Shown: one piece after another, positions 51,347 to 60,642 of the stretch
How positions within the stretch are numbered: the stretch's first letter is position 1
How the letters are laid out: each line of letters begins with the position of its first letter
Assembly: GCA_023212695.1 (NCBI GenBank)
Contig: JALCCG010000001.1
Coordinates: forward strand, 581,688 to 645,687
Direction: 5' to 3'
From: Sporisorium sorghi
Lineage: Eukaryota > Basidiomycota > Ustilaginomycetes > Ustilaginales > Ustilaginaceae
DNA length: 64,000 nt
Position numbers and translations under genes: made by a program
The notes under the pieces: generated by a model
Databases searched by the model: none
What the model was told of the DNA's origin: nothing
Seen by the model: the letters and a program-made list of their open reading frames with translations, nothing else

Positions 51347-52075
51347 TCATAACGCCTTTTTCGCACGGAGAACCATTTCAGTCATAACATCCAGGCTCCG
51401 CTGGATAATCCGCTCACCCTTTTCCCTTGTTGCCAGGGTTGCATCACCGAGTACGGCGGAGGCCGTCATTTCCTCCCACGGTGTAGGCGTGAAATCCGCA
51501 TCGAATGGAATGTGCGGAGCACCGTCGATGGCCTTGCTCATGTCCACATACTCGCCCGCGAGATAGAGCATATAGGATGTCTCAATTTCATCGGCATGCA
51601 TATAGGTGCCGTGAGCAGCCGAGGCTTCCCGTACTTCCGCTGTTATTTCCTTCGTGCCTGGATAAAAGAAATAGAATACCTTCAATGCGGGGACCCGTTC
51701 GTATAAAATTCTTGCGGCTTCCTTCAGCGCAGCGGCATTACCCAGATGGCCGTTGACCATGATGAAGATCCGGAATCCCTGCTGATATAAACTCTCCCCG
51801 ATATCGGCAAGCAGCCGAATAAGCGCTTCGTTTGACACATTGATGCTGCCCGGGAAATTACGCAGGCTCCATACTTGACCATATGGGAGGGTCGGCAGTA
51901 CAAAGCTGTCCGTCCGCTCTGCCAATTTGTCCGCCAGTCTGGCCGCGAGGAGATTATCCGTACCCAGCGGCAGATGGGGACCATGCGCTTCAACGGCGCC
52001 GATGGGCAGGATGGCAGCGCCAAGCCTACGGATTTTATCCTTCACCTCAGCCGAATTTTCGAGTTCGAATTTCAT
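51347..52075 (-). CDS. Creatininase-family amidohydrolase
   Basis: 242 residues. Metal ligands are visible in AAILPIGAVEAHGPHLPLGTD (Glu, His, Asp), VNGHLGN and HADEIETSYML (Glu). The family includes creatininase, mycofactocin MftE and amide- or lactam-cleaving enzymes of purine and riboflavin pathways. The usual NGHGGN motif is NGHLGN here. In this PTS operon it probably opens an amide or cyclic bond on the imported or phosphorylated substrate; 14 nt separate it from the lactonase gene. Confidence 0.85.
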   Translation of the reverse strand: MKFELENSAEVKDKIRRLGAAILPIGAVEAHGPHLPLGTDNLLAARLADKLAERTDSFVLPTLPYGQVWSLRNFPGSINVSNEALIRLLADIGESLYQQGFRIFIMVNGHLGNAAALKEAARILYERVPALKVFYFFYPGTKEITAEVREASAAHGTYMHADEIETSYMLYLAGEYVDMSKAIDGAPHIPFDADFTPTPWEEMTASAVLGDATLATREKGERIIQRSLDVMTEMVLRAKKAL

Positions 52076-52089
52076 AGTAGGCGCACTCC

Positions 52090-53082
52090 TTACTTTTTAA
52101 ATGAGAAGCAGCTGGCCGGATTGCTTACGAAAAATTTCTCCACCAGCTTCTGGCCGTCAAAGCCGCAGCGGTTCGCCTCATCCACAAAGCGCGGCACCCA
52201 TTTGGAGATAATGTATTCCAGTCCAAGACCGTGATCGTAATGCTTGTAATAGGTTTTTCGGGCGGTATCTCCACTGATGAGAATCTGATCCTCGTAGCCT
52301 TTGCGGACAAGCTCCAGAATAAGCGAAATCCGGGAGCTTTCCGGTGCATACTTGATTTTGCCGATGCCGTCAAAACTCATGTAAGCTCCCGTTGAGGCGA
52401 TCTGCTCATGGTAGTAGGGGTCTGGATTGCGGTCCATATGTCCCAAGCTTAAATAGGACAGCTCCACGCCTTCGCTTTTAAGCAAATCTATTTGCTCCAG
52501 CGCCATCGTCCCAACCTCGGTATGGGAGTGGATCGGAGCTTTCGTCTCGTGGTGAGCCCGCGCTACAGCGCGCAGCGTCTTCTCCTCCAGAGGTGTGATG
52601 CGGTTATAGCCTGTCCCGAATTTAACCTGACCTGCTTTGAAAGGCGTACCCTCCAGACCCTCTTCCACTTCCCGAATGACGAAATCCGCAAGTTCGTTGA
52701 TGCTTTTTGCTTCAATCCACTGCGCGTAGCTGGCATAATCGCCGGTCAGCGGCTTAAGCTCCTCCTTGATTTTGGCATCCCATAGGAAACTCTTGTTGAA
52801 ACCCGCCGTTCCCACAATATGAATACCGGTTTCGATTGCGATTTCCTGTACTGCCTGAACATCCCGTCCGTAATCGACGGCTGTAGCATCCACGATTGAT
52901 CGACCGCCGTGTTGTTTGAAGTCAAGTACGTCCCGCTTGGATTTCTCTTTATCGTCCAGCAGCAAATCGTCTTCGCCCCGTTCCTGCCAGAAGGCCGGGC
53001 GGCACACAATATGCTCGTGGGAATACGTAAATCCGAGCTCCTCCTTGCTGATATCTCCATGTAAGGTACGAATAAAGCCCAT
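52090..53082 (-). CDS. Phosphotriesterase-family metal-dependent hydrolase, lactonase-like
   Basis: About 330 residues from the ATG at 53082 (GGAGGAG 7 nt upstream). The amidohydrolase barrel has FTYSHEHIVC (two metal His), the strand GQVKFGTGYNRI with the bridging Lys, IHSHTEVGTMALEQ, YLSLGHMDRNPD and ILISGDTARKTYY (the Asp near the active site). COG1735 members such as Listeria Lmo2620 and Bacillus halodurans BH0225 are phosphofuranose lactonases. Next to a PTS EII, hydrolysis of a phosphorylated sugar lactone is the best hypothesis. Confidence 0.85.
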   Translation of the reverse strand: MGFIRTLHGDISKEELGFTYSHEHIVCRPAFWQERGEDDLLLDDKEKSKRDVLDFKQHGGRSIVDATAVDYGRDVQAVQEIAIETGIHIVGTAGFNKSFLWDAKIKEELKPLTGDYASYAQWIEAKSINELADFVIREVEEGLEGTPFKAGQVKFGTGYNRITPLEEKTLRAVARAHHETKAPIHSHTEVGTMALEQIDLLKSEGVELSYLSLGHMDRNPDPYYHEQIASTGAYMSFDGIGKIKYAPESSRISLILELVRKGYEDQILISGDTARKTYYKHYDHGLGLEYIISKWVPRFVDEANRCGFDGQKLVEKFFVSNPASCFSFKK

Positions 53083-53243
53083 AAACGTATCTCCTCCACT
53101 CATTGTTAGGCAAGCAGCTGAAGGGATTGACCGCATATAGCGGAGTTGAACTCGCGGCTATTAATCCCTCCAGCTCCTTTATATCTGTAATCCTCAGACA
53201 GCCAAGCTTGATACGGCTCCAGTCGTTTTTTGCAACAGGATGG

Positions 53244-54539
53244 TTAGAAGAACAGCTTCGCCAGGAAACTCAGAATCGGTCCGATGATGAACATATCGGA
53301 ATCGGCCGCCCACATGGCCGTATCCGGCACCGTCGAGCCAATGAAGAAACGCACCATCAGGAATTGTCCCCAGGCAACAACGGTTGCCGTGATGAAGCCG
53401 CCCATGACGGCCCCTCTGACTCCGCCTGTCGAGTTCCCGAATACGCCCGCCGTAGCCCCGTGAAAGAACAACACAATCATCGTCGGCACGAAGATGTAGG
53501 ACACGGTATTGCCAAGAACAAGCAGCCAGATGATGGCTCCCGCGAAAGCTCCCAGGAAACCGAGAACGACCGCATTCGGCGCATAAGCGTATACAACAGG
53601 TGCATCCAGTGCAGGTTTAGCTCCCGGTACCAGTTTGGTAGCAATTCCGTTGAAGGCCGGAACCAGCTCGCCGATAAACATCCGCACTCCCATCAGAACA
53701 ATGGCGATTCCACCTGCAAACGTGAACGATTGGATAATGGAGTAGATTATAAAGTTCTGGTCTCCCGATTGTTTAATCAGCTCGGCCGCTGCAGGCGTGC
53801 CTTTTGTCGATAAAATAACGGCTCCGATCAGGAACAAAATCCCCATGCTGAGCGCAGTGATAACATTGGAATCGCGAAGAAACTCGAAGCCCTTCGGCAC
53901 TTTAATTTTCTCGGAGTCATTGTTCTTGTTCCCGAACCATTTACCGAACAAGGCAGCAAGCAGGGCAACCGAGGCCGAGGTGTGACCCAGCGCGATGTTA
54001 TCGTTGCCCGTAATTTTGCGCAGGAACGGCTGAACCAGCGCCGGCTGAAATGTCCAGTACACACCCAGGACAACCGCAATCATCAGAACCAGCTTCCAGA
54101 TCGAAATACCGCTGGCAGCATGAACGATAACACCTGCAAAAATGGTCGAGGTCCAGAACATCATATGTCCGGTCAGGTAAATAAACTTAAACCGGGTGAA
54201 TCGTGCCAGCGCAACGTTGATCAGAAAGCCCAACAGCATGGCGAGAGTGACGGCGCTGCCGAATTTGGAATTGAAAGCTTCCTGCCCCATGAAGGTACCG
54301 AGGGAACCGCTTTCCAAACCGAAAACTTCTTTCCACATCGGCTCAAATACGTTCAAGGCTTTCACGATGACATCAGATCCTGCACCGATAATAAGGAAAC
54401 CGATGATCGCTTTAAAGGTGCCGCTTACGAGTTGGCTCGTTGATTTCTTCTGAAGCAGAAGACCTACCAGAACGATAAATCCGAGCAGAATGGCCGGCGT
54501 TCCAAAAATGTTGGTGGCAATCCAATAAAGTACGTCCAT
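53244..54539 (-). CDS. PTS EIIC permease, ascorbate/SgaT (UlaA) family
   Basis: 431 residues with about 11 membrane helices. SKFGSAVTLAMLLGFLINVALARFTRFKFIYLTGHMMFW, FVGELVPAFNGIATKLVPGAKPALDAP-type segment IGELVPAFNGIATKLVPGA and the C-terminal NSTGGVRGAVMGGFI are characteristic of UlaA/SgaT proteins. AGGGAGAG precedes the ATG. It moves and helps phosphorylate the substrate with the EIIB and EIIA upstream. Family members are known for L-ascorbate, but the absence of UlaG, UlaD, UlaE and UlaF genes argues for a different, perhaps lactone, substrate. Confidence 0.92.
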   Translation of the reverse strand: MDVLYWIATNIFGTPAILLGFIVLVGLLLQKKSTSQLVSGTFKAIIGFLIIGAGSDVIVKALNVFEPMWKEVFGLESGSLGTFMGQEAFNSKFGSAVTLAMLLGFLINVALARFTRFKFIYLTGHMMFWTSTIFAGVIVHAASGISIWKLVLMIAVVLGVYWTFQPALVQPFLRKITGNDNIALGHTSASVALLAALFGKWFGNKNNDSEKIKVPKGFEFLRDSNVITALSMGILFLIGAVILSTKGTPAAAELIKQSGDQNFIIYSIIQSFTFAGGIAIVLMGVRMFIGELVPAFNGIATKLVPGAKPALDAPVVYAYAPNAVVLGFLGAFAGAIIWLLVLGNTVSYIFVPTMIVLFFHGATAGVFGNSTGGVRGAVMGGFITATVVAWGQFLMVRFFIGSTVPDTAMWAADSDMFIIGPILSFLAKLFF

Positions 54540-54562
54540 GAGCCCTCTCCCTTTCTAATGGT

Positions 54563-54826
54563 TTACAGTACTTCTTCCAGCTTCTGTTTGATTTCGTTGT
54601 TGTCAAAATAGTTATTGACGATAACAACTTTGGCTTCATGCCCTTGAAGGCTTTGTGCCAGCTCGTTGCTTGTAATAATAAAGTCGGCTGCTGTTCCGGA
54701 GGCCGTTGAGACGTCCGTATGCTCGACATCGGCATTGACTCCCATGCCGCTCAGTACATTCTCCACATTCATTCTCAGAATCAGGCTCGTTCCTTGTCCT
54801 AAACCGCATACGCATAAAATTTTCAT
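54563..54826 (-). CDS. PTS EIIB subunit (SgaB/UlaB-like)
   Basis: 87 residues. The phospho-Cys is Cys7 in CVCGLGQGTSLIL, the canonical EIIB loop for the ascorbate/galactitol group. It receives phosphate from EIIA and gives it to the sugar bound by EIIC. Its ATG overlaps the EIIA stop (ATGA), and EIIC follows after 23 nt. Confidence 0.93.
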   Translation of the reverse strand: MKILCVCGLGQGTSLILRMNVENVLSGMGVNADVEHTDVSTASGTAADFIITSNELAQSLQGHEAKVVIVNNYFDNNEIKQKLEEVL

Positions 54827-55266
54827 GTTTCGTTCCCCCTAATAAGTTGTTGGATTGTCTCCACATCAGCCGCTTGCTTGAATTGTTCCAGATTGTCCGG
54901 GTTGCTTAACAGCGTAGTCAGCTTGCGCAGCATGGCGATATGTTCCGAACTCGTGGAGCCGCCGAGGGCGAATACGAGCTGTACCGGATCATTGGCTGCA
55001 TGGCCAAATACAACGGGGTTCTTCAATCTAAGCAGCGAGACCGACGCTTCCTTCACCCCGTCCTCCGCACGGGCATGCGGAAGAGCGACATGGGGCGCAA
55101 GAACAAAGTACGGGCCTTTGTCACGGTAGGATGCTACCATGGCGTCGGCGTAACGTTCTTCCGTCGTTCCCGCATTCGTGAGAAGTCCTCCCGCTAAGCG
55201 GATTGCTTCTTCGGCCGTCTCGGCTTCTACATCCAGGGCAATTAGTGACGGTTCTAAAAATTTCAT
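54823..55266 (-). CDS. PTS EIIA subunit (fructose/mannitol type 2)
   Basis: 147 residues with the EIIA type 2 active-site segment APHVALPHARAEDGV (His64). KEASVSLLRLKNPVVFG and HIAMLRKLTTLLSNPDNLEQF are typical. It takes phosphate from HPr. It lies 36 nt behind the regulator gene and overlaps EIIB by 4 nt. Confidence 0.94.
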   Translation of the reverse strand: MKFLEPSLIALDVEAETAEEAIRLAGGLLTNAGTTEERYADAMVASYRDKGPYFVLAPHVALPHARAEDGVKEASVSLLRLKNPVVFGHAANDPVQLVFALGGSTSSEHIAMLRKLTTLLSNPDNLEQFKQAADVETIQQLIRGNET

Positions 55267-55302
55267 CTCTCATCTCTCCCAAATCCGGTATTCTAATCGG
55301 CG

Positions 55303-57414
55303 CTAATGACCGCTTTGCAATTGCTGCAGTATTTGCTCCTTCGTCTTGGCCTCTTTCAGTCTGGTCAGGTTCTCCTTCTCGCTGAGCAGGAGTGTCAGCT
55401 CCGACAGCGCTTTCAGGTGTGACTCACCGTCAATCGCCGCCAGCACCAGAATAATTTGCACCTGATGGCGGGGTTCCTCTGAGAAAGCGACGGGCTGCTC
55501 CAGCCGCAGCAAGCTGATTCCCAGCCGCCGGACTCCATCCTGCGGCTTGCCGTGTGCAATCGCGATGCCAGGTGCAACAACGATGTAAGGACCGAGCGCC
55601 TCCACTTTGGATATCATCGCATCGATGTAAGCTCCATCGATATACCCATCTTCAAGCAGAGGTTCTGCGGCTTCCCGTATAGCGCTCCGCCAGTCGGCAG
55701 CTTCTCTCTTTACTCGAATCATGCGTTCGGTAAGCAGATCCGACAGAGAAGGCTTGCGCGCTTCGCTCAGCCACGTTTTCCCCACGGACAAGTAGTGGTT
55801 AAGCTCCTCCGCAAGTCCCGCTTCATCCTTTACCGCGGCATATTTATGGACGATGTCCAGCAATGCCTGAACCGTATTGGCCTGGGTTCTAGATTTACGG
55901 CCGGTAACCATGCTGATCTGGTTCAGCAGGTGCTCCTTATCCTTGTCGCTTAGGATCGGACTCACCAAGAGAACGGGCACTTTGCTGTCCGGCAGAGGCA
56001 CCGTCGAGAATATAAAATCGACACGCTCTTCATGAAACGACTCGTAATCGCGCAGCGAGAGCACCGCTGATATATCCACAGCCGAGAATAAGTTCTCCAG
56101 CTGAGATTTCAGCATCCGCGAAGCGGAAATACCGTTGACGCAGACGATGGCGGCCTGCCGCCTCACGGCCGGCATCGTATTCTCTCTGCGCAGCCAGCCG
56201 CCGAAATGCATGGCGAGGTATCCGATTTCGTTATCGTCAAGTTTGCGACCAACCAATCGCTCGAACGGTGCTGCGGAACGCCGGGTTAACTCGAACACTT
56301 CCCTGTACTTGGTAAGGATATTTTCGAGCAGCGGATTTTCAAGATCAAGTCCGTACAGGATCCGGTAATAAGCCGGTTTCAAATGGACCAGAAGATGCTC
56401 CTCCATGGCTTCCCGGTTCGGCAGAAATACGCAGGCGTATCGTTGAAAATCATCGATCATCTGCAGGGTAACTTGGCGCAGCTGCTTGAGTACCTCTTCG
56501 GATCCGGTCACCTGTTCCATCCGGTTGACTCTCGCTCCAAGCAGGTGCATTGCAAAATAACAAACTTCTTCATCCGGAAAACAGATGCCAAACAGGGGGC
56601 CGAGTCCCTCCGCAATACGCGCAGCAGCTTCAAACTCAGGCATTCTGTGCAGTACGCTTCGCTCATCCTCATCAATTGAGATCCATTGAGCTGCCTGTAT
56701 CCGCCGTATATATAGCAGGAAGCGTGCCGTCAAATTAAACAACATCTCATCTGTCAAATCTACGCCCAGTGTTATTTCACTATCCGAAATCAAGCCATAA
56801 ACCTGCTTTAGATCGTCCGATTCCATTCGCGGAAACAAGACCGCAGCAAGCTCGTGGCTTTCGGATTCCTGGTTCGGGTCCAGCGCCTGTTCCCAGCTAG
56901 CATTGCCGAAGATTTGCCCGAAGTAGTAGCTCAGCAGCTTCCGCTTGTCACGCTCCTGCCCCTGGACACCATAACCTCGCTTGCGATCATAGGTTACCTT
57001 GAGTCTCGCGCCCTCTATCTCCTGACGGACCCTGTTCAAATCCTTGAGCACAGTTCCCCGGCTTACCTGCAGAAGTTGTGTCAGATGCTGTACAAAAAGC
57101 GGCTCTACCGCCGATAACAGATAGAGCGATATCCAGGCCAATCGTTCCCGTGGAGACAAATAGTACTGCTGTGCATGAGGCTTCCCCGTCAGCTTCGGAA
57201 GACCCGCCCGACTCTCATCAGGCAAATAGTAGCCTGCTGTCCTGACATATTGAACCGGTGGAAGATGAACCGCTTTCAACCAGTCGTTTACTTTTTCCAT
57301 ATCATAATAAACGGTTCGTCTGGAGATACCGAGCTTCTGCATCAGTTCTTCCAGTGATACATAATCGGCTGCCTCATGAAGCAGGGTCAGAATCCGTGTA
57401 CTGCGTTCGTCCAA
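55303..57414 (-). CDS. PRD-containing transcriptional regulator with EIIB and EIIA modules (MtlR/LicR type)
   Basis: 703 residues: N-terminal helix-turn-helix at about 1-60 (SLEELMQKLGISRRTVYYDMEKV), a second HTH around 100-130, two PTS regulation domains (about 190-300 and 310-415, with His in YFAMHLLG and YLAMHFGGW), an EIIB-like module (AAIVCVNGISASRML, Cys425) and a C-terminal EIIA-like domain (APGIAIAHGKPQDGV, His621). It activates the operon depending on phosphorylation by HPr and EII, as in LicR/MtlR. A TTG start at 57414 is used; AAAGGAG is rather far (13 nt). It heads the nine-gene PTS operon. Confidence 0.93.
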   Translation of the reverse strand: MDERSTRILTLLHEAADYVSLEELMQKLGISRRTVYYDMEKVNDWLKAVHLPPVQYVRTAGYYLPDESRAGLPKLTGKPHAQQYYLSPRERLAWISLYLLSAVEPLFVQHLTQLLQVSRGTVLKDLNRVRQEIEGARLKVTYDRKRGYGVQGQERDKRKLLSYYFGQIFGNASWEQALDPNQESESHELAAVLFPRMESDDLKQVYGLISDSEITLGVDLTDEMLFNLTARFLLYIRRIQAAQWISIDEDERSVLHRMPEFEAAARIAEGLGPLFGICFPDEEVCYFAMHLLGARVNRMEQVTGSEEVLKQLRQVTLQMIDDFQRYACVFLPNREAMEEHLLVHLKPAYYRILYGLDLENPLLENILTKYREVFELTRRSAAPFERLVGRKLDDNEIGYLAMHFGGWLRRENTMPAVRRQAAIVCVNGISASRMLKSQLENLFSAVDISAVLSLRDYESFHEERVDFIFSTVPLPDSKVPVLLVSPILSDKDKEHLLNQISMVTGRKSRTQANTVQALLDIVHKYAAVKDEAGLAEELNHYLSVGKTWLSEARKPSLSDLLTERMIRVKREAADWRSAIREAAEPLLEDGYIDGAYIDAMISKVEALGPYIVVAPGIAIAHGKPQDGVRRLGISLLRLEQPVAFSEEPRHQVQIILVLAAIDGESHLKALSELTLLLSEKENLTRLKEAKTKEQILQQLQSGH

Positions 57415-57578
57415 AATACGGCATCAACTCCTTTGCCGTTTAGTGTGGTACCTTTTGCAACTTGATTATACCCATGGGCAATGAAGAAGGGACAGTTCAA
57501 TTCATGGAGTCCCTTTTGTGCAAAACTGTACTCTGCCAAGATTCTCCTCATTTTGCTCAATGTATCTTTCAGTCCCAT

Positions 57579-57586
57579 GCTATAAT
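57579..57586 (+). promoter_or_regulatory. Extended -10 promoter of the RR-HK-ABC operon
   Basis: TGCTATAAT (-10 TATAAT at 57581-57586, with the TGn extension) lies 42 nt before the response regulator start. No good -35 box is seen, which is tolerable for an extended -10 promoter. Confidence 0.55.
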
Positions 57587-57627
57587 GAACAGAAAATTTA
57601 AAGCATACGGAACAGGGGCGACAATTA

Positions 57628-58335
57628 TTGAATTCTCCTAAAACCATACTCATCATTGAAGATGAACAGGATATCTCTCGTATTGTTAACGACTATCTGC
57701 GTGTTCAGGGATTCAGCGCGTTTATCGCAGAGAATGCCAGTGACGGATTGCGGGAAGTCCGGAACCGTCAGCCGGATTTCATCATTCTTGATCTAACGCT
57801 GCCCGATGCCGACGGGATTGAAGTCTGCCGCAAGCTGCGTACGTTGACAGCTGCGCCTATTCTTGTCTTGAGTGCTCGAAGCAGCGACACGGACAAAGTG
57901 CTGGCTCTGGGTTTTGGCGCGGACGATTATATGACCAAGCCCTTCTCGCTCAGTGAACTGGTCGCACGAGTTCAGGCACATTTGCGCAGACTGGCAGATC
58001 CGAAATTTAAGGCAACGACGCAGCAATTATTACGATTCGACTCGTTATCGATTGATAAAACGGCCCGCAAGGTCATGACCGGTCATCTCGAGATATCTTT
58101 GTCCGCGAAGGAATTTGACCTGCTTTACTTTCTCGCCTCCCATCCTAACCAAGTGTTTACCAAATCCCAGCTGCTGGATCAGGTGTGGGGGTATTCCGCT
58201 TATGTCGAGGATAACACGATCACGGTTTACATTCGGCGGCTCCGCGAGAAACTGGAGCGAAGCGAAATCAAACATTCCTATATCACCACGGTTTGGGGTG
58301 TCGGTTATAAATTCGATCCCGAGGAAACGGAGTAA
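57628..58335 (+). CDS. OmpR-family response regulator
   Basis: 235 residues: receiver with EDE at 11-13, phospho-acceptor Asp55 in FIILDLTLPDADG, Lys in DYMTKPFSL, and winged-helix DNA-binding domain (LSAKEFDLLYFLASHPNQVFTKSQLLDQVWG ... NTITVYIRRLREKLE). The start is TTG (AGGGG 9 nt upstream). It is first of four genes with a kinase and an ABC transporter, a common arrangement for sensing and removing cell-envelope-active compounds. Confidence 0.95.
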   Translation: MNSPKTILIIEDEQDISRIVNDYLRVQGFSAFIAENASDGLREVRNRQPDFIILDLTLPDADGIEVCRKLRTLTAAPILVLSARSSDTDKVLALGFGADDYMTKPFSLSELVARVQAHLRRLADPKFKATTQQLLRFDSLSIDKTARKVMTGHLEISLSAKEFDLLYFLASHPNQVFTKSQLLDQVWGYSAYVEDNTITVYIRRLREKLERSEIKHSYITTVWGVGYKFDPEETE

Positions 58336-58341
58336 CCTCCC

Positions 58342-59781
58342 ATGAATTGGAAATCATGGTATGCAAAAGTGCGGTTGGTTGCCTGGCTGTCTCTTCTTAT
58401 TATGCTGCTGTCCGTCGTTTGGCTCGTTTGGCCTTCAAACCAACAGACTCCGTCATCCATTGTCAACCATATTCGCGTGCTGACTAATACGATTGTGCAC
58501 ACCTTGGAGAAGGAGCATACCGAACGGCTGCTGTCCGATGCACCGCTTCGGCAGAAATTGAACGACTGGAGCAAGGAGACAAGCATTAGCCTCAAGGTTG
58601 TACTTCCGGACGGCACGATGGTCTATGATAGCGATCAATCTTCCTTGCACAATATGTATCCGCGTTTTGATCTGGACTATACGCTGCGTATTTCTGACAG
58701 CGAACCGCCCGATTATCACCTCGCGTTTCCGCTGCTGGACGCTGAATCCAGCGCCTTAGTCGGCTACGTCCAGTTTACTGTTCCTGCGCCTGTGATGGCC
58801 GCAGCGTTACCCGCCTCAAGCCCGGTTATCCTTGTGCCATGGACGCTGCTTACGCTGGCCTTTGTGACGCTGCTTTATTTATTCTTCTCCATGGGACGCC
58901 GGGTGCAGCGCGATCTGGTTCAACCCGTCGCCGAGCTTAAGCCTTATGCGGAAGCTATCTTGAAAGGCGATTACGAGCAGCGCGCCGAATGGACAAGCGA
59001 TAACGAGGTCGGAGAGCTCTATGCCGTCTTTGACCTCATGCGAGAGGAAATTCGTAATTTACATATGCAGCAGGCTGCACATAACCAGTCGCACAAAGAG
59101 TTGATTTCCAATCTGTCCCATGACTTAAAAACTCCGCTGGCGACCATCAAAGCCTATGTGGATGCGATTCGTGAAGGTATCTGCCCCGATCTGCCCAGCG
59201 TGATGGCTTATCTTGAGGTTGTACATGCAAATACCAGTAAAATGGCCGTGCTTGTCGACGATTTGCTGCTGCATGCCCTGCGCGATCTGGAACAGATTGC
59301 GGTACATCCGCTGGAGCAGTACAGCTCGCCAGCGCTTGAGCCCATATTCCGGACAATGGCCCACTACATTCGGACGATGGGTGTGCACTGCGAAGAGCCC
59401 TCCACGATTCCAAACGTCCTTATCATTATTGATGCCGTGCGTATCGAGCAGGTCATCGCCAACCTCGTCACAAATGCCCTGAAGCATACCGAGCCCGAGG
59501 ATACGATCACGCTCGCTGTGGAGGAACAAACCGAATGGTCCTGCTTGCGGATCATCGTCTCCGATACGGGCAGCGGGATTTCTCCGCAGGATATGCCCTT
59601 TATCTTCGAGCGTTACTACCAGGGGAGTGTCCCAGACCGTACGAAACTGGCCCAGCGGCACGGGGTCGGACTCGGGTTGTCGATTTGTAAATATATCATG
59701 GAAGCGCATGGCGGCACGATCGAATTTCACAGCAAGCAACAGCAGGGAACAACGTTCTGCCTAACGCTGCCGCTAAGCTGA
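58342..59781 (+). CDS. Sensor histidine kinase
   Basis: 479 residues: membrane helix at about 11-31, an extracellular sensing domain of about 125 residues, a second helix at about 162-183, HAMP (about 185-240), H-box LISNLSHDLKTPLATIKAYVD (His260), N-box RIEQVIANLVTNALKHTEP, and G-boxes SDTGSGI and HGVGLGLSICK. Unlike the short BceS-type kinases it has a real extracellular domain, so it may sense a ligand itself. It starts 6 nt after the regulator stop. Confidence 0.95.
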   Translation: MNWKSWYAKVRLVAWLSLLIMLLSVVWLVWPSNQQTPSSIVNHIRVLTNTIVHTLEKEHTERLLSDAPLRQKLNDWSKETSISLKVVLPDGTMVYDSDQSSLHNMYPRFDLDYTLRISDSEPPDYHLAFPLLDAESSALVGYVQFTVPAPVMAAALPASSPVILVPWTLLTLAFVTLLYLFFSMGRRVQRDLVQPVAELKPYAEAILKGDYEQRAEWTSDNEVGELYAVFDLMREEIRNLHMQQAAHNQSHKELISNLSHDLKTPLATIKAYVDAIREGICPDLPSVMAYLEVVHANTSKMAVLVDDLLLHALRDLEQIAVHPLEQYSSPALEPIFRTMAHYIRTMGVHCEEPSTIPNVLIIIDAVRIEQVIANLVTNALKHTEPEDTITLAVEEQTEWSCLRIIVSDTGSGISPQDMPFIFERYYQGSVPDRTKLAQRHGVGLGLSICKYIMEAHGGTIEFHSKQQQGTTFCLTLPLS

Positions 59782-59871
59782 TCCCTGTCATACTTTATTT
59801 ATAATTTGATATCAAATGTGCAAGAATTGTCCTCTATACTTTGGAAGCTAGTGAGGAAAGGAGACTCTATC

Positions 59872-60636
59872 ATGCCTACAAGCAAAACCATCATGCTGCA
59901 AGCTTCCAACTTATGCAAAACCTATACCACCGGCAAGGAGCAGTACCATGCCGTTCGCAATGTCGATCTGTCCATTTACGAAAGAGACTTTACCGTCATT
60001 ATGGGAGATTCCGGGTCCGGGAAATCGACCTTGCTTTATTTGCTTAGCGGGCTCGACGCGGTCACAGCCGGAGAAGTCCAGCTTCAGGGACTGCGGCTTA
60101 ATCAATTTTCTGCCAAGGAACTTGCACGCTTTCGGGCCAATCAGATCGGCTTCATCTATCAGAACAGCAATCTTGTACCGGATTTAACCCTGTTCGATAA
60201 CATTGCTCTGCCTGGTTATATTGCAAACCGGGACAAAGAAGCTGTGAAACAAAGGGCGCACGAACTGATGACAAGCCTCTACCTTGAAAAAGAAGGCAGC
60301 CGACTGCCGTCCCAGGTATCCGGTGGTCAGCAGCAACGAGCTGCCATCGCCAGGGCGCTCATCAACAACCCGGATATCGTTTTTGCCGATGAGCCCACCG
60401 GCAGTCTCAACTACGAACAAGGCGTTACTGTACTCGACATCCTGAGCGGCATGAATGCCGACGGTCAATCGATTGTCATGGTTACTCACGATATGAAGGC
60501 AGCATGCCGCGGCAACCGCCTCATCTACATTCGCGATGGCAAGATTGGCGGAACGCTGGATATGGGGCCTTATGCACCAGAGCAAGCCTCCGAGCGGGAA
60601 GCGATGATTTTTGCTTATGTCACCGGGAGGAGGTAG
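59872..60636 (+). CDS. ABC transporter ATP-binding protein (LolD/MacB type)
   Basis: About 254 residues from the ATG at 59872 (AAAGGAG 8 nt upstream). Walker A is GDSGSGKST, Q-loop IYQNSNLVPDLTLFDN, signature QVSGGQQQRAAIARAL, Walker B DIVFADEPTGSLN, switch His VTHDMK. This pattern is typical of LolCDE/MacB/BceA ATPases working with FtsX-type permeases. It lies 90 nt behind the kinase and 6 nt before the permease. Confidence 0.95.
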   Translation: MPTSKTIMLQASNLCKTYTTGKEQYHAVRNVDLSIYERDFTVIMGDSGSGKSTLLYLLSGLDAVTAGEVQLQGLRLNQFSAKELARFRANQIGFIYQNSNLVPDLTLFDNIALPGYIANRDKEAVKQRAHELMTSLYLEKEGSRLPSQVSGGQQQRAAIARALINNPDIVFADEPTGSLNYEQGVTVLDILSGMNADGQSIVMVTHDMKAACRGNRLIYIRDGKIGGTLDMGPYAPEQASEREAMIFAYVTGRR

Positions 60637-60642
60637 CCCAAG

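Noticed and set aside
53244..54539. L-ascorbate utilisation (ula) operon
   Set aside because: Only the EII components are UlaA/B-like; UlaG lactonase, UlaD, UlaE and UlaF genes are missing, and lactonase-like, creatininase and SIS genes replace them.
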